From the NCBI GenBank assembly GCA_041391365.1, contig JAWKOC010000001.1, positions 124,001-188,000 on the forward strand: 64,000 nucleotides of DNA, read 5' to 3'. Below the pieces are notes generated by a model. That model was not told where the DNA came from, ran no database searches, and worked only from the letters and a program-made list of their open reading frames with translations. Origin of the DNA: JAGRAX01 sp041391365. GTDB taxonomy: Bacteria; Bdellovibrionota_G; JALEGL01; JAGRMV01. The position numbers and the translations under genes are program-made. Shown here piece after piece: positions 7,591 through 19,382 of the stretch (position 1 is the stretch's first letter; each line of letters begins with the position of its first letter).

Positions 7591-8754
7591 ATGTTTATGA
7601 GAACACACGCAATTTTGTTGAGCATGGCTGTATTTCTTTGTGCCTGCGGTTGGTTCGGAGAAAAAAACAACATCGACTATCAAGCCAAGTATCCATCGTT
7701 TTATGCAACGTTTGGAGATCAATTGGATTTGGGCAATCTTCCCAACTATGCCCATTCATCATTTCCTGCATACATTGCCAAGGACAACACAAGAGAAAAT
7801 CCCATCACGGACGAGGGAGCGCTATTGGGCAGAATTTTGTTTTACGATAAGAATCTATCGTCAAACAAAAGCATCTCATGTTCTTCTTGCCATCAGCAGG
7901 GCCGTGCATTTTCGGATTCGGCCAATGTGAGTGATGGAGTCAATGGGCAAACCAACAGGCATTCCATGCGTTTGATCAATTCTCGTTTCTCCAATGAGGT
8001 CAATTTCTTTTGGGATGAGCGAGTAAGCTCTCTGGAAGAGCAAACGACAAAACCCATTCAAGATCACAACGAAATGGGGTTCAGTGGCACCATGGGAGAT
8101 CCAGGGTTGCAAGATCTAGTAGAGCGACTCTCGGGCATTGGATACTATGCTGATTTGTTTGATTTTGCTTTTGGAAACCAAGAAATTACCGAAGAGAAGA
8201 TTCAACAAGCCTTGGCACAGTTTGTACGAAGCATTCAATCGTTTGATTCCAAATACGATGAAGGACGTGCCAATGCGTCCAACGATCGTCAACATTTTTT
8301 CAATTTTACGGCAGATGAAAATGCAGGGAAGGCTTTGTTTTTGAATCGAAGAGCCGATGGAGGCGCAGGTTGTGGAGGATGTCATCGGCCTCCGGAATTT
8401 GATATTGATCCAAACAGTTTGAACAATGGGATTGTAGGTGTCTTTGACAGTGCAATCGAAGAAGACCTCACCGTGACAAGATCTCCGAGCTTGAGAGATT
8501 TGGTGGATGCAAGTGGAAATCTTCATGGTCCTCTCATGCACGATGCAAGCATCACCAGTTTGGAAGCATTGATTGATCATTATGATTCGGGAATCGAAAA
8601 CAATGCAGGACTGGACAATCGATTGAAAGCAGGAGGAAACCCTCAGCGTTTGAATCTTACCGATGTTGAAAAAAATCAATTGATCGAATTTTTGAAATCC
8701 CTTTCCGGAAGCGATGTGTATTCCAATTCAAAGTGGTCAGATCCTTTTCCATAA
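7591..8754 (+). CDS. Di-haem cytochrome c peroxidase (MauG/CcpA family) lipoprotein
   Basis: 387 residues from the ATG at 7591 (a second Met at 7597 is possible; upstream codons are open but look non-coding). A signal peptide with lipobox L-C-A-C predicts lipidation at Cys19. Two haem c motifs are present, CSSCH (97-101) and CGGCH (261-265), with conserved ITDEGALLGRILFYD and DHNEMG regions of the bacterial peroxidase family. Predicted to reduce H2O2 at the periplasmic membrane face using cytochrome c electrons. Lies between an ECF-controlled gene and katG, so the context is peroxide defence. Confidence 0.9.
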   Translation: MFMRTHAILLSMAVFLCACGWFGEKNNIDYQAKYPSFYATFGDQLDLGNLPNYAHSSFPAYIAKDNTRENPITDEGALLGRILFYDKNLSSNKSISCSSCHQQGRAFSDSANVSDGVNGQTNRHSMRLINSRFSNEVNFFWDERVSSLEEQTTKPIQDHNEMGFSGTMGDPGLQDLVERLSGIGYYADLFDFAFGNQEITEEKIQQALAQFVRSIQSFDSKYDEGRANASNDRQHFFNFTADENAGKALFLNRRADGGAGCGGCHRPPEFDIDPNSLNNGIVGVFDSAIEEDLTVTRSPSLRDLVDASGNLHGPLMHDASITSLEALIDHYDSGIENNAGLDNRLKAGGNPQRLNLTDVEKNQLIEFLKSLSGSDVYSNSKWSDPFP

Positions 8755-8800
8755 AGGTTGAAGTGTTTTTCTTGGGGCAGATTAATATCTGAAAGTGTGC

Positions 8801-8837
8801 ATAGATAACGCCATCAATCAAAATAGGTTCAAGCTAT
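8801..8837 (+). promoter_or_regulatory. OxyR-type operator in front of katG
   Basis: ATAGGTTCAAGCTAT (8823-8837) fits ATAG-n-T-nnn-A-n-CTAT at every fixed position. Exactly 7 bp upstream is a second, weaker half ATAGATAACGCCATC (8801-8815). The total is 37 bp, as for an OxyR tetramer site. A -10 candidate TAATAT is at 8853-8858, so activator binding next to a poor -35 is plausible. No oxyR is in this window. Confidence 0.75.
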
Positions 8838-8848
8838 CGCAAGATTGA

Positions 8849-11164
<2,316 letters not shown>

Positions 11165-11202
11165 TCTGACTGGTGTCAGGCACCAAGTTGGAGGTTTTGA
11201 TC

Positions 11203-11242
11203 AACGCTCTTGATTGTTTTTTCAGTCAAGAGCGTTTTTTTT
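11203..11242 (+). terminator. Intrinsic terminator of katG
   Basis: Perfect 11-bp stem AACGCTCTTGA/TCAAGAGCGTT (11203-11213 and 11226-11236) with a 12-nt loop and a T tract. Just before it, GGTGTCAGGCACC (about 11173-11185) is an imperfect palindrome of REP-like appearance. Confidence 0.92.
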
Positions 11243-11253
11243 CATGCATGCTT

Positions 11254-11892
11254 CTATGAGATGGGAGGCGCCGACTCGGAACCCCTCTCAAATCCAAGGA
11301 ATTTTCCAGAAGGAAGATCTTCGCAAAGCATATAGAATTTTTCTCGTCCAAAAAGAGCACATGTCCCTTGGACAAAAGATTCGATCTTGATCCGAATGGT
11401 TTTGTTGTTTTGGATGTCAAAGTTTCCCAAAGAGCCTTCGGAGTTTGCCATTCCGGACTCATCAAGATCTAGAGTTTTTCCCAGGGGGAGTTCAGGGTTT
11501 TGAACGTGTTTTTTGAGCTTATAAGAAATTTCCGTTCCAGAATCGTCTGTAAGAGAAGAAACAAAATATCTCAACTGAAGTTGATCAGGAAACGATTCGA
11601 TGATCCAGAATGCTGCTTGAATCAATGCATGGTCTTCCCGAACAAAATCCAGGATGGTAGGAGAATTTTCGTCGATGTACATGGTGTGGACATGTTCCCA
11701 GCGCCCTAGAAAATCATTCGGAGTAACCTGTTGATTTCGAAGATCCGGAAACGAGAGTGAGGCTTTGAGATTGCTCCAATAGATGTCGAGGGATTCGATT
11801 CCCATGGGACGAATTTTTTCCCGTTCGACCCCCAATTCTTGCGCGAAAAGATTTGAACATGCCAACACAACACTCAATGTAAATACGATCAC
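11254..11892 (-). CDS. Secreted hypothetical protein
   Basis: 212 residues from a GTG start with a strong AGGAGGGG Shine-Dalgarno. N-terminal signal peptide (MIVFTLSVVLACSNLFAQ). The rest is polar, with two cysteines near the C-terminus (about residues 177 and 189) and no motif I can name. It lies alone between katG (convergent) and the RND pump (divergent). No function is proposed. Confidence 0.65.
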   Translation of the reverse strand: MIVFTLSVVLACSNLFAQELGVEREKIRPMGIESLDIYWSNLKASLSFPDLRNQQVTPNDFLGRWEHVHTMYIDENSPTILDFVREDHALIQAAFWIIESFPDQLQLRYFVSSLTDDSGTEISYKLKKHVQNPELPLGKTLDLDESGMANSEGSLGNFDIQNNKTIRIKIESFVQGTCALFGREKFYMLCEDLPSGKFLGFERGSESAPPIS

Positions 11893-12043
11893 CTCAGGAC
11901 CCCTCCTTGTATTGACTCGAAGTGTTAGGTGTTTTGCGGAAATAGATCAAGTGTTTTTTCTGTGTACATAGATTCTTTGCAACGATTGAGTTATAAAGAT
12001 TTTGAATCATTGATGAATGAATTTTTTGTAGCCAGGTAACGGT

Positions 12044-15000
12044 TTGAAAGCTCTGATCCAGTATTTTTCACAACGACATTTGATCACCAATGTTGTCTTT
12101 TTTGCCATTCTAGGTCTTGCGGTTGTCACATGGACAAAAATCGGAAAAGAAGAGTATCCAGATTTTGCTTTGGATACGATACGTTTTACGTTGGTGTATC
12201 CGGGGGCGACCGCAGAAGATGTGGAACTCTTTGTCATCAAACCCATTGAAGAACGTCTCAAAGAGCTCACTGGACTTTATCAAGTTAGCGCCACGGCAGC
12301 TTCAAGAGTGGCTACATTCCATGTTACGCTCGAGTCCAAGGCGTCCAATCCAGATGAGATTATTCAGGAGATCAAAAATGCTGTGGATCGAGCTCGTCTT
12401 CCTAGCGAAGTGGAAGATCCAGTATATCGAAGATTCAGCAGTGCCGAAAAAGCCATCATAGACATTGGGTTTTTCTATACCGGAGAACGTTTGTTGGATG
12501 AAAACACTCGGGAACAGCTACAAAAATATGCGTTGGCATTTGAAAATCGTTTGTTGACCCTTCCTGAGGTCAGTGGGTTGGAAAAAAGAGGATCGCTCAA
12601 ACCTGAATTGCAGATTTTTGTAGATCCCGATCGACTCCTTTCCTTCGATATTTCGATGTCCGAAGTGGCCAACCAGATCCGTAACCAACATATTCGAATT
12701 CCGGCGGGCAATATGGAGGACCCTTTGGAATCTCAAATTTCTTTTCTCTCGGAATTGGACTCCGTGGAGAGTCTAGAGAACACGATCATTCGTGGGGGAT
12801 ACGAGGGACAGAGGATCCGACTCAAACAACTGGGACACGTTCAGAAAGGATTTCACAGACAGAACTCTGTGTTGAAGATCCAAGGGCACGAGGGCATTCT
12901 TTACAACGTTCGAAAAAGCGCTTCGAGCGATATTTTAACGGCCCAACAAGCGATCAAAACCTTTGTTGATGAGTTCAGGCACACGTACCAAGATTCACCG
13001 ATCGATGTGGTTTTGATCGATGATGAGTCTGCAGACATTCGCAATCGAATCTCGATCATCAGTTACAACGGGTTGGGTGGATTTGTCTTGATTTTGATCA
13101 TCCTATTTATTTTCTTGGATTTTTCTTCCGGCATTTGGGTGGCTTCAGGACTTCCATTTTCTCTTGCTTTTACGCTGATCTGCACGATGTTGATTGGATA
13201 TTCTGTGAACAACATGACCTTAGCAGGGGTCATCATCGTCTTGGGGATTGTCGTAGATGATGCCATCATCATCGCAGAAAATGTCTCTCGATTGCGAAGA
13301 AACGGAATGCCCTTGTCAGAAGCAGTGGTTGTGGGTACCCGAAGTGTCCTGATGCCAGTGATTGCAAGTGTTCTGACAACCTGTGCTGCGTTCATTCCTT
13401 TGTATAGCTTTTCAGGTCATTTCGGGTTGTTCATCAAATACATTCCGGCCATCGTGTTTTTGATGTTGGGTGCAAGTCTTCTCGAATCTACATTTATTCT
13501 TCCCGGACATTTGTATCAGACGGGTTCACGCAATAAAAATGTCAAAGAAGGTCATTGGTTCTACCGATACGAAAAATACTATGCAAAAATTCTCAACCGA
13601 GCGTTGAGATTCCGATGGGTTGTGATGATCTTTTTTGGATTGATGTTGGGTGGAGCCTGGATGGTGTTTGATCAAGAAATGAAGTTTGTGATGTTCCCTC
13701 GGGAAGAAAGTCAGGAAGTTACTTTGCAGGTATCTGCAGTCGAAGATCTGACTCGGTATGAGATGGCAAAATTGATCGAACCTTTGGAAGACATGTTTTT
13801 GAGTGAAAAAGATGTTGTGATGACCATCGTATCTTCTGTTGGTTCCAATCGGAGAGGCGTTGAGGTCAAGGAAAATCAAGCAAACATGCGTATCGAAATT
13901 GTTCGCGCCTCTGAAAGAGAGGAGTCCTTGAGTGAAATGTTGGAAAGGTGGGAAAAGAAAACATCTTCCATGACACAATTTGAAGAGATTCGATTTTTAA
14001 AATCCAGATGGGGTGCAGACAGTGGGAGTCCCATTGAGTTTGAAATTCAGGAAAATGACGATATTTCGCGAAAGCAGGCAGCCAATTTTGTCAAAGCAGA
14101 AATGGAAAAGCTTCCCTACATAAAGAATGTCGAGATTGAGAGGCCCGTTACCAAGAATGAATACATTCTTCGTCTCAAAAGAGACGATGTGTTTTTGTTG
14201 GGAATCAATCCTAAGGAAGTTGCTTCTTCTTTGCGTGCATATGTTGAAGGAGAGATTTTATATGTTCTAAACAATGGTGAACAGGAGGTTGACGTACGAC
14301 TGTCCAGTGAAAGAGATCACAAAAAAACCATTGATCAAATCTTGTCGATGCGTTCCTCGAACTCAAACTCCTACCTAGTGCCTTATCGATCCATTGCGAC
14401 TATGGAAAAAGTGAAAGCACCTGCGAGCATTTCCAGAGTTAACTACAAGAGAACCACCAAAATTTTTGCAGATCTTCATGAAGACAGTGATACGACTCCT
14501 CTTGAGGTCGCCGATGAATTGGAAGAGAATATTTTTCCTAGGGTAGAAAAAGAGAATCCATATACTCGATTTCGTTTCCGGGGAGAAGTTGAGGATTCGA
14601 GAGAATCTCAATCTGATTTTTATTTTGCCATTTTCTTGTCGGTCATCATTATTTATTTGTTGCTTGTGTTTCTCTATGACTCACTTTCCATTCCCCTTTT
14701 GATAGCATCCATCATCCCATTTGGAGCGGTGGGGGTTGTTTTTGCTTTTTTCTCCCATGGCATGAGTCACTATGGTTTTTTTGCGGTTATCGGAACTTTG
14801 GGCATGATCGGGGTAGTGGTCAATGATTCGATTGTGATGATCTCAAAGTTAGAGGAAGAGGAAATTTATTCCCTACAAGGTATGCAGATGAACGAAAAGA
14901 TTTCCCATATTTGTTCGACGCGACTTCGGGCGATTGTCGTGACCACGTTGACCACAGTGGCAGGGCTGTTACCAACTGCATATGGTTGGGCAGGATACGA

Positions 15001-15133
15001 TTCGATGTTGGCAGAAATGATGTTGGCCATGGCATGGGGATTGATTTTCTCCACACTGATCACGCTCTTTTTTGTACCCAGTTTGTATAGTTACTATAGT
15101 AGCGTGGGTCGATGGTGGAGAAATCGATCATGA
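12044..15133 (+). CDS. RND efflux transporter, inner-membrane pump (AcrB/HAE1-like)
   Basis: 1029 residues, full RND length, with two repeats each having one membrane span, a large periplasmic loop and a bundle of spans. The N-terminal Y-P-G-A-TAEDVE segment and GIVVDDAIIIAENV in TM4, with the proton-relay Asp pair at 405-406, are typical. The start is a TTG with AGG upstream; no better codon is in frame. It would export drugs, lipophilic compounds or envelope material by proton antiport. The TolC-like gene overlaps its stop (ATGA). No membrane-fusion adaptor gene is adjacent. Confidence 0.9.
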   Translation: MKALIQYFSQRHLITNVVFFAILGLAVVTWTKIGKEEYPDFALDTIRFTLVYPGATAEDVELFVIKPIEERLKELTGLYQVSATAASRVATFHVTLESKASNPDEIIQEIKNAVDRARLPSEVEDPVYRRFSSAEKAIIDIGFFYTGERLLDENTREQLQKYALAFENRLLTLPEVSGLEKRGSLKPELQIFVDPDRLLSFDISMSEVANQIRNQHIRIPAGNMEDPLESQISFLSELDSVESLENTIIRGGYEGQRIRLKQLGHVQKGFHRQNSVLKIQGHEGILYNVRKSASSDILTAQQAIKTFVDEFRHTYQDSPIDVVLIDDESADIRNRISIISYNGLGGFVLILIILFIFLDFSSGIWVASGLPFSLAFTLICTMLIGYSVNNMTLAGVIIVLGIVVDDAIIIAENVSRLRRNGMPLSEAVVVGTRSVLMPVIASVLTTCAAFIPLYSFSGHFGLFIKYIPAIVFLMLGASLLESTFILPGHLYQTGSRNKNVKEGHWFYRYEKYYAKILNRALRFRWVVMIFFGLMLGGAWMVFDQEMKFVMFPREESQEVTLQVSAVEDLTRYEMAKLIEPLEDMFLSEKDVVMTIVSSVGSNRRGVEVKENQANMRIEIVRASEREESLSEMLERWEKKTSSMTQFEEIRFLKSRWGADSGSPIEFEIQENDDISRKQAANFVKAEMEKLPYIKNVEIERPVTKNEYILRLKRDDVFLLGINPKEVASSLRAYVEGEILYVLNNGEQEVDVRLSSERDHKKTIDQILSMRSSNSNSYLVPYRSIATMEKVKAPASISRVNYKRTTKIFADLHEDSDTTPLEVADELEENIFPRVEKENPYTRFRFRGEVEDSRESQSDFYFAIFLSVIIIYLLLVFLYDSLSIPLLIASIIPFGAVGVVFAFFSHGMSHYGFFAVIGTLGMIGVVVNDSIVMISKLEEEEIYSLQGMQMNEKISHICSTRLRAIVVTTLTTVAGLLPTAYGWAGYDSMLAEMMLAMAWGLIFSTLITLFFVPSLYSYYSSVGRWWRNRS

Positions 15134-16533
15134 AGAATAGGTTCGTAACGTTGATGTTGATCATCATGATTTGTCCATCGACGATGTTTTCTCAAGAGGT
15201 AAAAACCTCCAAGGAACTCAGTCTTTTTGAATTCTTGGAGCAAGCTCGATCCCATGATCCTCAGGTAGAGTCGGTGTTGCAACAAACCATGCAAGTGAAC
15301 TTTCTCAAAAAAACCATCATGCCGGACCAATCTCTTGTTTTTCAGGTATCGAACCAATATGGATTTGGGATTGATGACACAAGAAAAACTGAGACATGGG
15401 AATTCTCAGCTACCCAGCCGATCGTTTCCAGCGGAACCAATGTTGTGGCTTCCCACAGAATCAATAAACAGGTAGACCGAAAAGAAAAAGTCAGTTCTAT
15501 ATCTCTAGAGCAGTCACTCTATCGGAATGCCTTTGGCAAAAGAGATCGAAACCTTTCCAAAAGATTGGATATAGAAAACGAGGTGCTGCTGCTGCAAACG
15601 GCCGAAGCCTATGAGGATTATATAGCAGTCTTGGCAACCTCATACTTGAATTGGAATCTTCTTCATCTCCAACATACGGCTACGTTAGCCTTGAAAAATG
15701 AATCCGAAAAATTATTGGCATCGATCCAGCGTCGTCAGAGAATGGGAACAGCTCTAGCCATAGATGTAGAAAAAATAGAATTGGAAAAATTGGGATTTGA
15801 AGAAAACGAATTGACGCTGAACAAGCAAATCATTCAAGAACGTCAATCCATTGAACAGGCGATCTTGATGGAACCTGGGTCAAAGATCGTGCCTGGCCCT
15901 TTGCCCAAGACCTTGCTTGCAATGGATGGACATGAGATGGAGTATGCATTTCTTCGTGAGCACTCTAGGACACGAAAAGCCTTGACGCTGAGTCAGGAAG
16001 CAGGCCAGCTCAACGTGGTGGTCAAGGAATCTGATATGAGACCAGATCTCAACGCTATTTTGGGATTCAGTTATGATGATTCTACGAGGTTTACAACCTC
16101 AACAGATCGACAGCAGCTGTTTGTTGGATTCAATTTATCCGTACCTTTGGGAAACCAAAAAAAGAAGGGGCAAACCATGCAGGCGAGCTATCAGGAGATA
16201 GAGGCTTCCATCGCCAAACGAAGGTTTGAAAAAAATTTGGATATTGCTTATCGAAATCAATTGGAGCAAGTCAAACAGGCTCACATGGCGGTAGAAGTGG
16301 GATTGAAAAAATGGAATTTATCCACTGCAATTGAAGGCAAAGAACGGAAACGATATGAACAAGGAAGAATCGATGTTCAGACCTTGATCAATGCCAGACA
16401 AGCTCAATCTCAACATCAATTTTCTTATCTTTCTCTGCAAATTGAATTGGCCAAGACCATGATCGAGTGGTTGAGAGTAACCGATCAACTTGTGGCTTCT
16501 CAAGATCAAATCTTGTTGCACGAAAAAAATTAA
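15130..16533 (+). CDS. TolC-family outer-membrane efflux protein
   Basis: 467 residues from the ATG overlapping the pump stop. Signal peptide (MKNRFVTLMLIIMICPSTMFSQ), then two long helical/coiled halves with beta-strand segments, as in outer-membrane factors. The second half has the usual ...RQRMGTALAIDVEKIELEK type heptads. It forms the outer-membrane channel for the preceding RND pump. Ends tail to tail (overlapping stops) with the diguanylate cyclase gene. Confidence 0.82.
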   Translation: MKNRFVTLMLIIMICPSTMFSQEVKTSKELSLFEFLEQARSHDPQVESVLQQTMQVNFLKKTIMPDQSLVFQVSNQYGFGIDDTRKTETWEFSATQPIVSSGTNVVASHRINKQVDRKEKVSSISLEQSLYRNAFGKRDRNLSKRLDIENEVLLLQTAEAYEDYIAVLATSYLNWNLLHLQHTATLALKNESEKLLASIQRRQRMGTALAIDVEKIELEKLGFEENELTLNKQIIQERQSIEQAILMEPGSKIVPGPLPKTLLAMDGHEMEYAFLREHSRTRKALTLSQEAGQLNVVVKESDMRPDLNAILGFSYDDSTRFTTSTDRQQLFVGFNLSVPLGNQKKKGQTMQASYQEIEASIAKRRFEKNLDIAYRNQLEQVKQAHMAVEVGLKKWNLSTAIEGKERKRYEQGRIDVQTLINARQAQSQHQFSYLSLQIELAKTMIEWLRVTDQLVASQDQILLHEKN

Positions 16534-18317
16534 TGTTCGACAAATCGTTCGATGGTGGGTGGATCCCCAAAGTAAACGCAATTTCGAAATTCTTTGGCTT
16601 TGTAGAGGGCTTGGTCAGCTTCTTTGTATAAATCTCCGAAATTGCTATGCGTTCGATGAAGTGTAGCAAGGCCAATGCTCACCGTGACAGGTTTTCCCGA
16701 TGGAAGGTTGTGTTCAAATGGATATTTTTCAATTTCTCCGCGAATACGGTTTGCCACCATTTCTGCCTGTTTTCGTTCGATGCTGCGTAAAACTACAGCG
16801 AATTCTTCTCCACCCAATCGAGCGATGACATCATTTTGTCGTGTCAGACGCTGAAGGATCTGACTGAACTCTTTGAGCAAACTATCTCCCGCCGGATGTC
16901 CGTAGGCATCGTTGTATGATTTGAAATGATCCAAATCCAAAGCGATGAAATGGAGGAGCTCTTTGTTTTGATGGCACACATCGAACAACACTTTGCCTTG
17001 GTTTTCAAAGGCTCGACGATTGAGAAGTCCTGTGAGACTGTCGTGTTCCGCGAGACTACGAAGTTTACGGTTCTCTTTGGCCAGCTCTTCACGTCTTCTT
17101 CGATCGTTCATGGCAAGACCATGTTCTCGTGCAAGAAAAATCGAGAGTCCCAACGTGAACAATACAAAAGCATAGGGATTCAGGAGTACATTTCCAGGAC
17201 TGGATACTTGAATGATGACATCCCGAGCTGCTGTGGCAATGAGAAGATAATAAGAAATGATGATGGTTCGAGAGGCCCAGGATTGACTCTTGAATGCCCA
17301 TCGATGGATGTGCCATCCAATAAATGTCAAGGTGGCCACCATATATACGTTCCAAATGTTGTGAAACATCATCACCCAATAAGAGTGATTTACGGGAACC
17401 ATAACGTTGCATATGATCAAGATGATGGAAAATGCAAAAAGAGCGCGATCCAGTCGGGGAGTTTTGATGCCTCGAAGAAGAGAAATGTATCGATACAGAA
17501 AATAGGGAACCAATACAGGGGCGGAAAATACAAATTTGGAATCAATCCATGTATTTTTCAAAAATGGACTCAATATGAAACTGGTTGCGATGACATACAA
17601 AGACATGAAAAGAGAAACAAAAAAGAATGCACGAAACTTTTCATTGCCCCCTCGTTGCCAAAACCCCACCAAACTGCTGTAAAGTCCAATCAAAATCAAC
17701 GAAACACCAAAGGCAAAAACCAAGTATGTCCGAAAAAAATTATGAATGAATTGATGTTTTCGAGCCGTTTCAAAATCAAGAATGGATAATTTTTTGGGGT
17801 TGAGAATGCCTCCTGGAATGGGGGACATTTTTTTGACTTGGATGACAATCTCATGATCACCTTGTTCGAGCAAAGATGATGGGATGCTATAGGCCCTCCA
17901 ATCGTGAAGACCTGTTCCAAAATGTTCACCATAAAAGTGTGTTGATCCGATCCATTTCCCATCGATCCAAACGCGATCGGCGTCGGCAATGGGGCCAAGC
18001 TGCAGGGCCATCGGTTGGTTGATGAATCCACGAACAGTGAAATTTTTTTTGTACCAGATTTCTGCACCTTCTTTGGGCAAGACGGGCAAAAAAATGGCTT
18101 TCAGGTTGTTGGTGGTTTCCCATTCGCTTTCATGTGGAAGTCCCGCTGCTGCATTAACAGACACTCTCCATGAGGGATCAAAACTGATGCGAGTTGATTC
18201 TTCTGAGGTGGGTGTGTTTTTGCAGGATAGAAATATTGCGATGCATCCAAATAAAAGGAGTTTCCATTTTTCCTTGTGGTTGAGCACGAGTATGGTCAAA
18301 GGATACCATTTTTGCAT
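16530..18317 (-). CDS. Membrane diguanylate cyclase with 7TMR-DISM-like sensor
   Basis: About 595 residues if the ATG at 18317 is used (Shine-Dalgarno poor, so a nearby GTG is possible). Order: N-terminal signal/anchor with FLSC lipobox-like end; a beta-rich periplasmic domain with sugar-binding-like features (about 45-215); seven hydrophobic spans (about 220-425); a short coiled coil; and a GGDEF domain with GGEEF at about 502-506. An RxxD I-site (RQND) lies five residues before GGEEF, so product inhibition is likely. Makes c-di-GMP from GTP in response to an external ligand. Confidence 0.9.
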   Translation of the reverse strand: MQKWYPLTILVLNHKEKWKLLLFGCIAIFLSCKNTPTSEESTRISFDPSWRVSVNAAAGLPHESEWETTNNLKAIFLPVLPKEGAEIWYKKNFTVRGFINQPMALQLGPIADADRVWIDGKWIGSTHFYGEHFGTGLHDWRAYSIPSSLLEQGDHEIVIQVKKMSPIPGGILNPKKLSILDFETARKHQFIHNFFRTYLVFAFGVSLILIGLYSSLVGFWQRGGNEKFRAFFFVSLFMSLYVIATSFILSPFLKNTWIDSKFVFSAPVLVPYFLYRYISLLRGIKTPRLDRALFAFSIILIICNVMVPVNHSYWVMMFHNIWNVYMVATLTFIGWHIHRWAFKSQSWASRTIIISYYLLIATAARDVIIQVSSPGNVLLNPYAFVLFTLGLSIFLAREHGLAMNDRRRREELAKENRKLRSLAEHDSLTGLLNRRAFENQGKVLFDVCHQNKELLHFIALDLDHFKSYNDAYGHPAGDSLLKEFSQILQRLTRQNDVIARLGGEEFAVVLRSIERKQAEMVANRIRGEIEKYPFEHNLPSGKPVTVSIGLATLHRTHSNFGDLYKEADQALYKAKEFRNCVYFGDPPTIERFVEH

Positions 18318-18363
18318 GCCTTTTCGCAATCGAAGCTCAAAAAAAGAAAAAAGCTGAGAAGCT

Positions 18364-19311
18364 TTACTTTTGCGTGCCGCTACACAAAGAGTACACCCGT
18401 GTGGCTTCTTTTTTGAGTCTTTCAAACGTTTCTGTATCTGTAGAAGCATGACCCGCAACCGTGAAATACAACTGACTCGTTGGAAGAGCTTTGTGAAGTT
18501 CAAAGGCGACCTTTGCACTGCAGATAGCGTCATATCGACCATGAACCATTGAAATGGGTTTGTCTTTGATCTTGTGAATGTTTCTCAAAATATAGCCATC
18601 TTCCAGAAAACAGAGGTTGGAAAGATAGTGTGATTCGATGCGAGCGAACGCCAGAGAGTCTTCTTCTTTCAAAATGTCTTCGATGGCTTGAGGGTCGTAG
18701 ATCAGTTTTGCACAAGAGAGTTCAAAGCGGACAAATGCATCTGCATATTTTTTTTGAGTTTCGAGATCTGCATGGGCCAATTGATGGGCATAGTGAAGCA
18801 AGGCTTGGTTTTGGTGGTCTTTTGGAACCAGGGACAAAAAATTTTCAAATGCGTCGGGAAAGGTCTTGCACGTGCCACTTCGGAAAAAATGATCGTTCTC
18901 CGCATCTGTACCTAGAAAAATTCCCCGAAGAACCATCCCCGCAACTTTTTCCGGATGAGCTACTGAAAAACTTAAGGCATACGTAGACCCCCAAGATCCT
19001 CCAAAGAGCATGCATTTTTCCAATTCAAAATGTTCCAAAATGCGCAGAGCATCTTGAACCAAGTGTAGGGTGGTATTGTTTTCCAAACTCGCAAAAGGTT
19101 TGCTGCGACCTGCGCCGCGCTGATCAAAAAAAATCACTCGCTGGGTTGTCAGATCAAAAAAATTTTTGTCTCGATCCGAAAATCCTGCGCCTGGTCCTCC
19201 ATGCATGAACAAAATCGGGAAAGCATCTGCAGGTCCGCAGTCTTCGATGTAAAGTTCGTGTCCATCTCCAACAGGCAAAAACAGAGATGAGATACGATGG
19301 TCATGGTTCAT
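18364..19311 (-). CDS. Prolyl aminopeptidase-like alpha/beta hydrolase
   Basis: About 315 residues from the ATG at 19311, preceded by AAGGAG. It has the oxyanion motif HGGPGAG, FFDQRGAGRS, and the nucleophile elbow GGSWGSTYAL. The acid DAI and catalytic His in AGHAS lie near the C-terminus. These are features of family S33 proline iminopeptidase, which removes N-terminal proline from peptides in the cytoplasm. Related hydrolases share the fold, so the substrate is probable rather than sure. Upstream of the cyclase gene on the same strand. Confidence 0.85.
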   Translation of the reverse strand: MNHDHRISSLFLPVGDGHELYIEDCGPADAFPILFMHGGPGAGFSDRDKNFFDLTTQRVIFFDQRGAGRSKPFASLENNTTLHLVQDALRILEHFELEKCMLFGGSWGSTYALSFSVAHPEKVAGMVLRGIFLGTDAENDHFFRSGTCKTFPDAFENFLSLVPKDHQNQALLHYAHQLAHADLETQKKYADAFVRFELSCAKLIYDPQAIEDILKEEDSLAFARIESHYLSNLCFLEDGYILRNIHKIKDKPISMVHGRYDAICSAKVAFELHKALPTSQLYFTVAGHASTDTETFERLKKEATRVYSLCSGTQK

Positions 19312-19382
19312 GTGTTTTCTCCTTAATTCCAAAAGGTGATCACGGTTCTAGGTGATTGCATTCAAAAGTCAAAGTTCATTTT

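Noticed and set aside
16926..17789. 287-codon open frame antisense to the diguanylate cyclase
   Set aside because: Opposes a gene with full GGDEF and membrane features.
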